Shown one piece after another: positions 1-8,477 of a DNA stretch of 64,000 nucleotides. The stretch spans positions 2,294,001 to 2,358,000 of the forward strand of contig NZ_CP045702.1 of NCBI RefSeq assembly GCF_014216315.1, in the 5' to 3' direction. The notes under the pieces are model-generated. The model saw only the letters and a list, made by a program, of their open reading frames with translations. It searched no databases and was not told where the DNA came from. This stretch comes from Streptomyces finlayi. GTDB taxonomy: Bacteria > Actinomycetota > Actinomycetes > Streptomycetales > Streptomycetaceae. Every line of letters begins with the position of its first letter. Position 1 is the first letter of the stretch. The position numbers were made by a program, and so were the translations under genes.

Positions 1-91
1 CGTAGTCCCAGCTGAAGCGGGCGGCCCCGGAGGCCGGGACCTGCCAGACCTGCTCGTCGGGCGCGGTGGTGTAGAGGTCATGTGTCGACAC
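1..91 (-). CDS. Partial ferritin-like protein, N-terminus only
   Basis: The first 30 codons of a minus-strand gene that leaves the window at its left edge. The GTG start at 91 is preceded at about 6 nt by AAGGAG, an excellent ribosome-binding site. The peptide begins MSTHDLYTTAPDEQVW and continues with a Trp/Phe-rich stretch. I recall this kind of N-terminus from ferritin-like proteins that sit divergently next to AurF-family oxygenases in Streptomyces, but 30 residues cannot prove it. It is divergent from the diiron oxygenase gene at 275, so the two may share a control region and a function in metal-dependent oxidation. Gene call good, family guess tentative. Confidence 0.5.
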   Translation of the reverse strand, partial: MSTHDLYTTAPDEQVWQVPASGAARFSWDY

Positions 92-179
92 GGACGGCTC
101 CTTCGCCTTGCACGGGTCGCGTCGCCGAGTTCCTTGTTCCTGGCGTCAGTTGGCAGGTTCACACGCTGGTAGACATCGG

Positions 180-219
180 GTCAACAAGTCGTGCACAAGG
201 GATTGACGAGCTTGCTGAC
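180..219. promoter_or_regulatory. Inverted repeat in divergent promoter region
   Basis: GTCAACAAG at 180-188 faces CTTGCTGAC at 211-219, matching its reverse complement at 8 of 9 positions. The second arm also forms a small hairpin, GCTTG-CTGA-CAAGC, at 210-223. The repeat lies between the partial ferritin-like gene (minus) and the AurF-like gene (plus), with a TTGACG hexamer at 203-208 that could be a -35. This is a plausible operator, perhaps for the TetR regulator encoded at 1270. The pairing of repressor and site is inference. Confidence 0.35.
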
Positions 220-274
220 AAGCAGTCTCATAAGAGATGACCGCCGGTAACCCATGTGTGAGGTGTGCTCAGCC

Positions 275-1210
275 ATGTCGACAGCGACCGAACGCGATGT
301 GCAGTTGCTCCGGGACGCACTCGGGCCCCTGCGGGACCGCGAGCAGATCGCCGCGCGTCTGCTCGAATCCTCGGCCAAGCACTCCTTCGACCCGGACACC
401 GAACTCGACTGGGACGCGGGGATCGAGGACGGCAAGTGGTTCTGGCCGCCCGAGCTCGTCTCCCTCTACGACACCCCGCTCTGGCGGAAGATGTCGGAGG
501 AACAGCGGATGGAGCTGGCCCGGCACGAGGCCGCCTCACTCTCCTCGCTCGGTATCTGGTTCGAGATCATCCTGATGCAACTGCTCGTCCGGCACATCTA
601 CGACAAGGCGCTGACCAGCAACCACGTCCGTTACGCCCTCACCGAGATCGCGGACGAGTGCCGGCATTCCCTGATGTTCGGCCGCATGATCGCCTGGGGC
701 GGTTCCCCCGAGTACCCCGTGCCGCGCCTCTATCACAACCTGGCGCGGGTCATGAAGACCATCTCCACCACACCCGGTTCGTTCGCCTCGACCCTCCTCG
801 GCGAGGAGATCCTGGACTGGATGCAGCGGCTGACCTTCCCGGACGAGCGCGTGCAGACCCTGGTGCGCGGGGTGACCCGCATCCACGTGGTGGAGGAGGC
901 GCGCCACGTCCGGTACGCCCGCGAGGAGCTGCGCCGCCAGATGGTCACCGCACCGCGCTGGGAGCGGGAGCTCACCCGGGTCAGCTGCGGGCAGGCGGCC
1001 CGCGTCTTCTCCGTCTGCTTCGTCAATCCGCTGGTGTACGAGCACGTCGGCCTGGACCGCCGGGAAGCCGTCGCCCAGGTGAAGGCGAGCGGCCACCGTG
1101 CCGAGGTCATGCAGTCGGGCGCCAAGCGGCTGACCGACTTCCTCGACGACATCGGTGTGCTGAACGGAGTGGGACGCAGGCTGTGGAAGAGCTCGGGGCT
1201 GCTGGCCTGA
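275..1210 (+). CDS. AurF-family diiron oxygenase
   Basis: Predicted soluble non-haem diiron oxygenase of 311 residues, similar to the AurF p-aminobenzoate N-oxygenase family. The helical-bundle ligand motifs are visible: a glutamate in the GIWFEI helix, ExxxxDECRH near residue 130, GEEILDW near 177 and the RIHxVEEARHxRYA segment near 203-215, giving the Glu/His set that binds two irons. I chose ATG 275 because GAGGTG lies 9 nt upstream; an ATG at 254 would add 7 residues. Family members oxidise amines or act on unidentified substrates, and nothing here fixes the substrate. The TetR gene follows 59 bp downstream on the same strand and the ferritin-like gene is divergent, so the three may form one small regulon. 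Confidence 0.85.
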   Translation: MSTATERDVQLLRDALGPLRDREQIAARLLESSAKHSFDPDTELDWDAGIEDGKWFWPPELVSLYDTPLWRKMSEEQRMELARHEAASLSSLGIWFEIILMQLLVRHIYDKALTSNHVRYALTEIADECRHSLMFGRMIAWGGSPEYPVPRLYHNLARVMKTISTTPGSFASTLLGEEILDWMQRLTFPDERVQTLVRGVTRIHVVEEARHVRYAREELRRQMVTAPRWERELTRVSCGQAARVFSVCFVNPLVYEHVGLDRREAVAQVKASGHRAEVMQSGAKRLTDFLDDIGVLNGVGRRLWKSSGLLA

Positions 1211-1269
1211 GCGGGCTCCGGGCGGGCGGGACCGGCTCACCGGGACCGGCAGCCCATAGTCTTCCTGGC

Positions 1270-2037
1270 ATGACCTCCGCCGCTGAAGCCCCGACGACCC
1301 CCGCCTACCGAAGGCTCGGCGTCGAGGTGCGCCGCGCCCAGATCATCGGCGCGGCCCTCGGCCTCTTCGCGCACCGGGCGCCCGACGAGGTCTCGCTCGA
1401 CGAGGTGGCGGCGGTCGCCGGGGTCTCACGGCCGCTCGTCTACCGGTACTTCCCCGGGGGCCGCCAGCAGTTGTACGAGGCGGCGCTCGGGTCGGCCGCC
1501 GACGAGCTGACGCTGTGCTTCACGGAACCCACTGTCGGGCCGCCCACGGAACGGCTCTCGCGGGTCCTGGACCGGTATCTCGCCTTCGTCGACGAGCACG
1601 ACGCCGGTTTCAGCGCCCTGCTCCAGGGCGGCAGCGTCGCCGACACCTCCCGTACGACCGCGATCGTGGACGGGGTCCGCCGGGCGGCGGCCGAACAGAT
1701 CCTGCTGCACCTCGGCAGGGGCGACGGCCCGGGGCAGCGGCCTGCCGGGCCGCGGCTGCGGATGATGGTGCGCACCTGGATCGCGGCCGTCGAGGCGGCG
1801 TCCCTCATCTGGCTGGACGAGGAGAAGCAGCCCCCGGCCGCCGGACTGCGCGGCTGGCTCGTGGACCACCTCATCGCCCTTCTCGCGGCGACCGCGGCGA
1901 CGGACACCGAGACGGCCGCCGCGGTGGCGGACCTGCTGCCGCTGGAATCGGCCGGCGGACCCGCCGGACGGCTGGCGGACCTGGTGCTCCCGGTGATGGC
2001 CGGTGCGGCCCACCTGCTGACCGCTGCGTCAGACTGA
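1270..2037 (+). CDS. TetR-family transcriptional regulator
   Basis: A 255-residue one-component repressor. The N-terminal HTH is typical of the family: a helix starting RRAQIIGAALGLFA, then VSLDEVAAVAGVSR and PLVYRYFPGGRQQLYEAAL (about residues 20-75). The C-terminal ligand-binding half is helical and not diagnostic of any effector. It lies 59 bp behind the AurF-like gene in the same direction, so control of that gene and of itself through the inverted repeat near position 200 is the simplest hypothesis. The small gene at 2042 starts 4 bp after its stop and is probably co-transcribed. Confidence 0.9.
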   Translation: MTSAAEAPTTPAYRRLGVEVRRAQIIGAALGLFAHRAPDEVSLDEVAAVAGVSRPLVYRYFPGGRQQLYEAALGSAADELTLCFTEPTVGPPTERLSRVLDRYLAFVDEHDAGFSALLQGGSVADTSRTTAIVDGVRRAAAEQILLHLGRGDGPGQRPAGPRLRMMVRTWIAAVEAASLIWLDEEKQPPAAGLRGWLVDHLIALLAATAATDTETAAAVADLLPLESAGGPAGRLADLVLPVMAGAAHLLTAASD

Positions 2038-2041
2038 CCCG

Positions 2042-2317
2042 GTGAGAAGCGAGAAGACCCTCTTCAGAGGCGGCCCCCTGGACGGCCGGGTCCTGCCCGT
2101 CCTCGTCGGCGCGACCGGCCATCCCCCCAAGTGGTACGAGGTCCCGGTGCCGGACGCCGACGGCGGTCCCGGCACCGTGTACGCGTATCAGCGGATCGCG
2201 GCCGGACACACCAGACGGCTGGGGCTGCCGCGCGGCTGGGTGTACGAGTACGCGCCCGAGGGCCGCGAGCGGCGGACCCTCAAGTGGCCCTGGACGAAGC
2301 CCGGCAGCGGGCACTGA
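2042..2317 (+). CDS. Conserved hypothetical protein, 91 aa
   Basis: A small soluble protein starting at GTG 2042, only 4 bp after the TetR stop, suggesting translational coupling. It contains FRGGPLDGRVLPV at the N-terminus and WYEVPVP and VYAYQRI motifs in the middle. I recognise this pattern as a recurrent short actinobacterial protein of unknown function. There is no signal peptide or membrane segment. Its downstream neighbour starts 108 bp later after a GC-rich gap without an obvious terminator. Confidence 0.7.
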   Translation: MRSEKTLFRGGPLDGRVLPVLVGATGHPPKWYEVPVPDADGGPGTVYAYQRIAAGHTRRLGLPRGWVYEYAPEGRERRTLKWPWTKPGSGH

Positions 2318-2425
2318 GTCCTCACACCCGTCGGCACGGAGCGGGTGTCCGGGCCGGGCAACCGGGGCCGGACCCTCTAAGATCGACGCTCTGGTGCCGA
2401 GGCACGGTAACAAGGGGGGTGCGCC

Positions 2426-5107
2426 ATGGAGGCGCTGCGTCAGGACGATCCACGTCACTTCGGCCCGTACACCGTGCTGGCGCGCTTCCGTGAGACGGCG
2501 AGCGCCGTGCAGTACGTGGTCAGGGACACCGGCACCGGCGAACTCGCCGTCGTCAGCGCGGCACGGCCCGCGCTCGCCGCCGTCCCCGCGTTCCGGCGCC
2601 GCTTCCAGGCGGAGGCCCGCACGGCGGAGCGGCTGGCCGGCGGATGGGTGCAGGCTCCGCTCGCCGCCCCGGACGGGGGCGAACTGTGGACGGCGTGGCC
2701 GTACGTGCCGGCACTGACGCTCGCTCAGGCCATCGACCTCACCGGACCGCTCCCCGAGCGTGCCGTGCGGATACTGGGCGCCGGCATCGCCGAGACACTG
2801 TCCCGGGTGCACGCCACCGGGGCCGTCCTCCAAGGGCTGGCCCCGGGGACGGTGCTGCTGGCCGAGGACGGCCCCCGGCTCACGGCGTTCGGGCCGCTGG
2901 GCGCGGCGGCGGCCGCCGAGGCGCGGCCGGGCGGGCAGCTCTCCGTACGGCTCGGCTATCTGACCCCGGAGCAGGTGGGGGGCGAGGAGGCGGGCCCGGC
3001 GTCCGACCTGTTCGTCCTGGGGCTGCTGCTCGCGTACGCGGCGACCGGATCGACCCCGCTCGCGGACGGCCCTGCCGACGAGGCCGCCGAGCGGATCGCG
3101 CACGGCAACCCCGAACTGGACTGCGTCCCGGACGCGTTGCGTGAGCTGATCGCCCGCTGCCTGGCGAAGGACCCGTCCGAGCGGCCGTCGGCGGGCTCGG
3201 TGGCCGCCGATCTCGCACTGGAGGGCGCGGCGGCACTGGCCGGGGGCGACTGGCTGCCGGAGCCGCTGTCGGCGGCGGTGGCCGAGCAGGAGAGCTGGGC
3301 GCGCGGGCTGAAGCCGCCGGCCGACGAGCCGCCTGCGGGCGAGACGCACGACGCGGTGGTGCAGGACGCGGTGGTTGAGGACGCGGTGGTTGAGAACCCC
3401 GTGGCGCAGAACGCCGTGGTGGTTCCGGTCGCCTCGCCCGTCCCTCCGGAGCAGTCCGGTGACGGGGGCGGGGATGCTGTCGAGGACAGCAGGACCACCC
3501 GGTTCAAGGCCATCGGAAGCCGGCCGCCGCACACCGACCGGCCGACCACGCAACTGGCGATCCCCCGCGAGCAGATGGCGCTCCCGTCCGCCCCCGCTCC
3601 GTACCCCTACGCCCAGTCCCCCGCTCCTCAGGCCGCGGCTTCACAGTCCGCGGCTCCCCAGGCCACCGCACCCTTCCACCCTGCCCCGCAGGCGCCTCTC
3701 CCGCTGCCCTCGCAGGCCCCCGCACCGGCCCCGGCCGCCCCTCCCGGTCCGTCCCGTCCGTCCGGGCTCTCCGGCGTCGCGCACGACCGCCGGGCCCTGC
3801 TCACCGTGTTCGCCGCCGGGGCCGCCGGACTCTTCGTGGGCGCGGGCGCCGTGCTCGCCCTCGGTTCCGACGACTCCGCGCCTCCGGCCGACGACAAGCC
3901 GGCGCCGAAGCCCCGCCGCCCCGTCCCGGGACTGCCGCCGGAGCCGCGGTGGATGTACACCCACCCGGCGTCCGAGCCCGCACCCCTGACCTCGGCGGTC
4001 TGGCAGGACAAGCTGCTGGTGCTGAACGGCGAGAACGGGGCGACCGGCATCAGCCTGCGTACCGGGCGCAAGGTCTGGCAGCAGACGGACGCCACCGGTA
4101 CCCAGGAGGTGCTGGCGGCGGGCAAGGACCTCTGCTTCCTGGCCGGCCCGGCCGAGTTCCTCTGGCTCTCCCCCGAGGACGGCAAGATCGTCCACCGTGT
4201 GGCGTACGCGACCGCGTTCACCGGCGCACCTGGCCTCAAGGCAGCCCCGCTCGCCGGTCACTCCGGGAACGTCGTCTGGTTCACCGGCTCCCACACGGTC
4301 ACCGTGAAGGCCAAGAAGCCGAAGAAGGGCAAGAAGCCCGGCAAGGACACCCAGGCCGTCCGCGCCCACCTCTTCGCGTACGACATCGTGCGGCGCAAGG
4401 AACTCTGGCGTGCGGCCGTGCCCGCAGGACGCTCCCCCGGCACGCCGGAGTACCAGCTCACCGCGGTCCGGGCCGACGACGTCGTCGTACGCCAGGCAGC
4501 CGCGACGCTCACCCCCGCCGACGTCAAGGCGGCGAAGGGCAAGGGCTCGTTCCGGTGCTTCGACCGGAAGACCGGAAAGCCGCTGTGGACCCGGCAGTTC
4601 GGCACGGTCACGCCGGACGGGGGCGCTTCGGGAGACGAGGAGGGGCAGCTGTACGCGGCGGTCGGCGACGACCTCCAGGCGTTCGACTCGGCCACGGGCA
4701 AGCCGCTGTGGACGGTGAACGGCACCGAGGGGTCCGTCTTCGGCGCCCCCGTCCCGGCCGGGGAGCTGCTCCACGTCACCAACCGGAACCAGCAGGTCGG
4801 CGTCGTCGAGCGGGAGACCGGACGGCTGCGCTGGCGGCGCTCGACCGAGGTGCCCCTCGGCGGCAGCGCGCCCTCCCTCGCCCTCAGCGGCAGCGGGAGG
4901 ACGCTGCTCGCGGCGGACGTCACCCAGGTCACCGCGTTCGCGGCCACCGACGGGCGGAGGCTGTGGAAGTTCCAGGACATCGGAGTCCAGGACCCGGAGA
5001 AGGACCCGAAGGGGGCGACGTCCCTCGCCCCGTACCGGGTCCGTACGTCGGGCGGGACCGCCGTCGTGCAGCGGGGCAGGGCGTTCTACGCCTTCCCGGT
5101 GACCTGA
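2426..5107 (+). CDS. Membrane pseudokinase with PQQ-like beta-propeller
   Basis: An 893-residue fusion. Residues 10-270 have the fold pattern of a bacterial Ser/Thr kinase (ATLSRVHATGAV, TPEQVGGE, CLAKDPSERPSA) but every catalytic signature is lost. The VAxK lysine is missing, the HRDxKxxN loop reads LQGLAPGTVLL, and DFG is replaced by TAFGP. A Pro/Ala-rich linker follows and includes short tandem DAVV(Q/E) units near residues 308-330. One transmembrane helix (about 457-481) leads to an extracytoplasmic beta-propeller with PQQ-like repeats such as RTGRKVWQ, KTGKPLWT and ATGKPLWT. The likely role is sensing or scaffolding rather than phosphotransfer. Active relatives in Streptomyces have the same kinase-TM-propeller layout. 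The start has a purine-rich GGGGGG ribosome-binding site. Confidence 0.85.
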   Translation: MEALRQDDPRHFGPYTVLARFRETASAVQYVVRDTGTGELAVVSAARPALAAVPAFRRRFQAEARTAERLAGGWVQAPLAAPDGGELWTAWPYVPALTLAQAIDLTGPLPERAVRILGAGIAETLSRVHATGAVLQGLAPGTVLLAEDGPRLTAFGPLGAAAAAEARPGGQLSVRLGYLTPEQVGGEEAGPASDLFVLGLLLAYAATGSTPLADGPADEAAERIAHGNPELDCVPDALRELIARCLAKDPSERPSAGSVAADLALEGAAALAGGDWLPEPLSAAVAEQESWARGLKPPADEPPAGETHDAVVQDAVVEDAVVENPVAQNAVVVPVASPVPPEQSGDGGGDAVEDSRTTRFKAIGSRPPHTDRPTTQLAIPREQMALPSAPAPYPYAQSPAPQAAASQSAAPQATAPFHPAPQAPLPLPSQAPAPAPAAPPGPSRPSGLSGVAHDRRALLTVFAAGAAGLFVGAGAVLALGSDDSAPPADDKPAPKPRRPVPGLPPEPRWMYTHPASEPAPLTSAVWQDKLLVLNGENGATGISLRTGRKVWQQTDATGTQEVLAAGKDLCFLAGPAEFLWLSPEDGKIVHRVAYATAFTGAPGLKAAPLAGHSGNVVWFTGSHTVTVKAKKPKKGKKPGKDTQAVRAHLFAYDIVRRKELWRAAVPAGRSPGTPEYQLTAVRADDVVVRQAAATLTPADVKAAKGKGSFRCFDRKTGKPLWTRQFGTVTPDGGASGDEEGQLYAAVGDDLQAFDSATGKPLWTVNGTEGSVFGAPVPAGELLHVTNRNQQVGVVERETGRLRWRRSTEVPLGGSAPSLALSGSGRTLLAADVTQVTAFAATDGRRLWKFQDIGVQDPEKDPKGATSLAPYRVRTSGGTAVVQRGRAFYAFPVT

Positions 5108-5227
5108 CCGCCGCCACGCCGTGCGGTGCTTGCATCACCTGACACCATGTGACCGGATGGAGAGGATCCGGTCATTTGTGGGGTAAACCCACGGATGGGC
5201 CCCCGCTCCGTCGTCGGAGGTGATGTC

Positions 5228-6478
5228 GTGCCCGGCAGAGTCCTGCGCGCGCTCTGCACAGCGGTGATCGCGGCGGTCGTCTCGGCCGCCCCCGCCACCG
5301 CCGAACCCGTAGGCCCGAGCCCTGGCCCGCCGGTGAACGAATCGGCGAACAAATCGGCGAACGAGGAAGACACGGCGGTCGGTGCGCAAGGGACGACGGT
5401 CGACGCGGACGACGCGTTCGCCGACGACGATGCCGACGCCGGTCCTGAGAGCGTAGCCGGGCTGCTGAAGCAGCTCCGGACGCTCTACCAGCAGGCCGAG
5501 GAGGCCGGCGAGACGTACAACGGCACCGCGGTGGAACTGAAGAAGCGGACCGCCGAGGCCAAGAGGCTGGCAGCCGGCCTCGCCCGGGCCCGGCTCGCGC
5601 TCGACCGGGGCCGGGGGGAGGCGGGGCGACTGGCCCGCGAGCAGTACCAGGGCCGGTCCGACTTCTCGGCGTACATGCGCCTGCTCCTGGCCCGTGACCC
5701 CGCGAGCGCCCTGGACCAGAGCCACATCATCCAGCGCATGGCGGCGGGCCGGGCCGCGACGATGGAGCGGCTCGCCGGGGCCGAGGAGCGCGCCGATCAG
5801 CTGGCGACCGCGTCCCGCAAGGCGCTCGACAAGCAGCAGACGCTCGCCGCACGGCAGAAGAAGCAGCGCGACGCGGTGCGTGCCCGGCTGAAGGACATCG
5901 AGGCCATGCTGGCCTCGCTCACCACCGAACAGCTCGCCGCCGTCTCCCTGCTGGAGAAGAAGGGCACGGACGCGGCCCAGCGCGAACTGGTCGCCTCAGG
6001 GGCCCTCAGCTCGACCAGGCCGCCGTCCCGGCAGGGCGGTGACGCCGTGCGGTACGCGGTGCGGCAGCTCGGCAAACCGTATGTGTGGGGCGCCGAGGGA
6101 CCGGCGTCGTTCGACTGCTCCGGGCTGACCTCGCAGGCCTGGTCGACGGCCGGGCGGCCGATTCCGCGGACCTCGCAGGAACAGTGGCGGCAGCTGCCCA
6201 AGGTGCCGATCCGTTCACTGCGCCCCGGCGACCTGGTGGTCTACTTCCCGAAGGCGACCCATGTGGCGCTCTACATCGGCAACGGCATGGTGGTGCAGGC
6301 ACCGCGGCCGGGGACCACGGTGAAGGTCTCACCGGTCGCGTCGAACCCACTGCTGGGCGCGGTACGCCCGGACCCGGGTGCCGAGCCGCTGAGCACGTAC
6401 ACGCCTCCGGAACTCCCGGACAACTCCACGGAGGGCGCCGACACGGGGTACGGGGCGGACACCGCCCCGGTCGAATGA
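5228..6478 (+). CDS. Secreted NlpC/P60 peptidoglycan hydrolase
   Basis: A 416-residue exported cell-wall hydrolase. GTG 5228 is chosen because GGAGG lies 7 nt upstream and because it yields a clean Sec signal peptide, MPGRVLRALCTAVIAAVVSA followed by AxA-type cleavage sites. An acidic linker is followed by a long alpha-helical coiled coil (about residues 75-260, rich in Ala, Lys, Glu, Arg), as in RipA-like endopeptidases. The C-terminal NlpC/P60 domain carries the catalytic Cys in FDCSGL (about 297) and His in ATHVALYIGNG (about 345). The usual third polar residue is represented by VQAPRPG. It should cleave peptide stems between D-Glu and the diamino acid. A bidirectional terminator follows at 6494. 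Confidence 0.9.
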   Translation: MPGRVLRALCTAVIAAVVSAAPATAEPVGPSPGPPVNESANKSANEEDTAVGAQGTTVDADDAFADDDADAGPESVAGLLKQLRTLYQQAEEAGETYNGTAVELKKRTAEAKRLAAGLARARLALDRGRGEAGRLAREQYQGRSDFSAYMRLLLARDPASALDQSHIIQRMAAGRAATMERLAGAEERADQLATASRKALDKQQTLAARQKKQRDAVRARLKDIEAMLASLTTEQLAAVSLLEKKGTDAAQRELVASGALSSTRPPSRQGGDAVRYAVRQLGKPYVWGAEGPASFDCSGLTSQAWSTAGRPIPRTSQEQWRQLPKVPIRSLRPGDLVVYFPKATHVALYIGNGMVVQAPRPGTTVKVSPVASNPLLGAVRPDPGAEPLSTYTPPELPDNSTEGADTGYGADTAPVE

Positions 6479-6493
6479 CCCGCGCACGAGCCA

Positions 6494-6532
6494 CCGGGCT
6501 GTCACGTCGACCTGAACGACGTGACAGCCCGG
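6494..6532. terminator. Bidirectional hairpin terminator
   Basis: A perfect 16-bp stem beginning CCGGGCTGTCACG pairs across a 7-nt loop (6510-6516). It lies between the convergent ends of the NlpC/P60 gene (stop at 6478) and the flavin monooxygenase gene (stop at 6546). There is no U-tract, as is usual for Streptomyces terminators. Confidence 0.8.
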
Positions 6533-6545
6533 TCCCCGTTCCGGG

Positions 6546-7790
6546 TCAGCCGGCCACGGAACCCGTGACCTCGGCCAGGTAGGCGTTCGTACGGTCCGGC
6601 TCGAAGAAGAAGTTGTCGAAGTCCGCCGGGTCGTTGAAGCCGTTGGCGATGCGGTCGGCGACCGGCTGGAGCTGGCCGCCGGCACCGATCAGGTTCAGCA
6701 CGTGCTCCGGCGGGACGCCGAGCATCGCGTTGGTCCACCTCACGACGTGCTGCGCGGTGTCCCAGTAGCGGTCGAACGTGGACTGCATCCAGTCCGCGTC
6801 GAACTCCCGGTCGCCGTGCTCGATGATCGACTCAAGGTAGGCGTGCGCGCACTTGGAAGCCGAGTTGGAACCCTGGCCGGTGATCGGGTCGTTGGCCACG
6901 ACCACGTCCGCGACGCCGAGGACCAGGCCGCCGCCGGGGAGCCGGCCGACCGGCTTGCGCACGGTGGGGGCGTAACGGCCCGCGAGCGTGCCGTTCGCGT
7001 CGGTCAGCTCGACCTTGGTGGCGCGGGCGTACTCCCACGGCGTGAACTTCTCCATCAGCTCCAGCGTCTTGGCGAGGTGCTCGGAGGGGTCCTTGATGCC
7101 CTGGAAGGCGTCGAGCGGTCCGCCCGGGACGCCTTCCCAGAACAGGATGTCCGCGCGGCCGGAGATGGTCAGGGTCGGCATGACGAACAGCTCGCCGACC
7201 CCCGGGACCAGGTTGCAGCGGACCGCGTCGTAGTCGGGGTGCTCGGGGCGCGGGCCCATGCCGTGCACGTAGGCCACGGCCAGTGCGCGCTGCGGGGCGT
7301 CGAACGGTGAACGCGAGGCGTCCCGGCCGAACATGGAGACCAGCTCGCCCTTGCCGGCCGAGACCATCACGAGGTCGTAGGTGCGGGAGAAGTAGTCCAG
7401 GTCGGAGACGGCAGCGCCGTGGATGACGAGCTGACCGCCGCGCTGGGCGAAGGTCTCCATCCAGCCGGCCATCTTGACGCGCTGGTCGACGGACTGCGCG
7501 AAGCCGTCCAGCCTGCCGACCCAGTCGACGGCGCGCGAGGAGTCGGGCGCGGCGACGGACACCCCGAGGCCCTCGATGCGGGGGGCCTGCGTCTCCCAGA
7601 AGTTCAGCTGGAGGTCGCGCTCGTGCTGGAGCGCGGTGTGGAACATGCACTGCGTCGACATGACCCGGCCGGTCCGGATCTCGTCGGCCGTGCGGTTGGA
7701 CATCAGGGTGACTTCGTAGCCGCTCGACTGCAGTCCGAGGGCGAGCTGGAGCCCGGACTGACCGGCTCCGACTATGAGTATCTTCCGCAT
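6546..7790 (-). CDS. Styrene-monooxygenase-like FAD-dependent oxygenase
   Basis: A 414-residue flavoprotein with an N-terminal Rossmann FAD motif, ILIVGAGQSGLQLALGL. Internal sequence including STQCMFHTALQHERDLQLNFWE resembles the StyA/indole monooxygenase family, two-component oxygenases that take reduced FAD from a partner reductase. No reductase gene is adjacent. It follows cvnD after 36 bp on the same strand, so it is probably the last gene of the conservon operon; I recall this association from other streptomycetes. The natural substrate is unknown. Family call is good, the role in conservon signalling is inference. Confidence 0.8.
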   Translation of the reverse strand: MRKILIVGAGQSGLQLALGLQSSGYEVTLMSNRTADEIRTGRVMSTQCMFHTALQHERDLQLNFWETQAPRIEGLGVSVAAPDSSRAVDWVGRLDGFAQSVDQRVKMAGWMETFAQRGGQLVIHGAAVSDLDYFSRTYDLVMVSAGKGELVSMFGRDASRSPFDAPQRALAVAYVHGMGPRPEHPDYDAVRCNLVPGVGELFVMPTLTISGRADILFWEGVPGGPLDAFQGIKDPSEHLAKTLELMEKFTPWEYARATKVELTDANGTLAGRYAPTVRKPVGRLPGGGLVLGVADVVVANDPITGQGSNSASKCAHAYLESIIEHGDREFDADWMQSTFDRYWDTAQHVVRWTNAMLGVPPEHVLNLIGAGGQLQPVADRIANGFNDPADFDNFFFEPDRTNAYLAEVTGSVAG

Positions 7791-7826
7791 CGCGGTTCTC
7801 CGTTACGTGGTTCGTACGCGTGTCAG

Positions 7827-8477
7827 CTATGCCGGGGTGGCCTCAAGAGCGTGACCCACCAGGGTCAGCAGCGACTCGATGACAGTGATCCTGTTACGCG
7901 CGTCCATGATCACAACAGGCACGTGCGGGGGTACGGTCAGGGCCTCCCTGACGTCCACGGCCTCGTAACCGGGTGTCCCCTGGAAGTGGTTGACCGCGAC
8001 GATGTAGGGAAGACCGCAGCTCTCGAAGTAGTCGAGCGCGGGGAAGCAGTCGGCGAGGCGCCGGGTGTCGGCGAGCACGACCGCACCGATGGCGCCGCGC
8101 ACCAGGTCGTCCCACATGAACCAGAAGCGCTGCTGACCAGGTGTGCCGAACACGTACAGGACGAGGTCGTCGTCGAGCGTGACGCGGCCGAAGTCCATCG
8201 CCACGGTCGTGGTGACCTTGTCCGGTGTGGCGGTGAGGTCGTCGGTCTCCTCACTGGCCTGCGTCATCAGCGCCTCGGTCTTCAGCGGGGTGATCTCGGA
8301 GACCGAGCCCACGAAGGTCGTCTTGCCGACGCCGAAGCCGCCCGCGACCACGATCTTCGTCGCGATGGGCGCACGGGTGTGGTCCAGCTGCCAGGGCTGG
8401 AGGGATTCCTCGGTCTGGTCCGCCGGTCCAGGCTGACGGGGGGCGAAGAGCGTCGGCTCAGAGACGGCGGAGTCCAT
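7827..8477 (-). CDS. cvnD: Conservon GTPase CvnD
   Basis: A 216-residue P-loop GTPase of the conservon type. The G1 loop is GGFGVGKTTFVGS (about 46-58), and the switch region has FGRVTLDDD followed by FGTPGQQRFWFMW. The canonical NKxD guanine-specificity motif is weak (VAVNHF), as is usual in this family. CvnD proteins interact with CvnA-C in a membrane-associated complex that resembles a eukaryotic GPCR/G-protein assembly (established for Cvn9 of S. coelicolor). Its start overlaps the end of cvnC by 20 bp, implying co-translation. Confidence 0.9.
   Translation of the reverse strand: MDSAVSEPTLFAPRQPGPADQTEESLQPWQLDHTRAPIATKIVVAGGFGVGKTTFVGSVSEITPLKTEALMTQASEETDDLTATPDKVTTTVAMDFGRVTLDDDLVLYVFGTPGQQRFWFMWDDLVRGAIGAVVLADTRRLADCFPALDYFESCGLPYIVAVNHFQGTPGYEAVDVREALTVPPHVPVVIMDARNRITVIESLLTLVGHALEATPA

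Noticed and set aside
265..2037. Frame of 590 codons running through the AurF and TetR genes
   Set aside because: Only its last 255 codons (TetR) are real; the earlier part is out of frame with the AurF gene and is Arg/Pro/Gly-rich.
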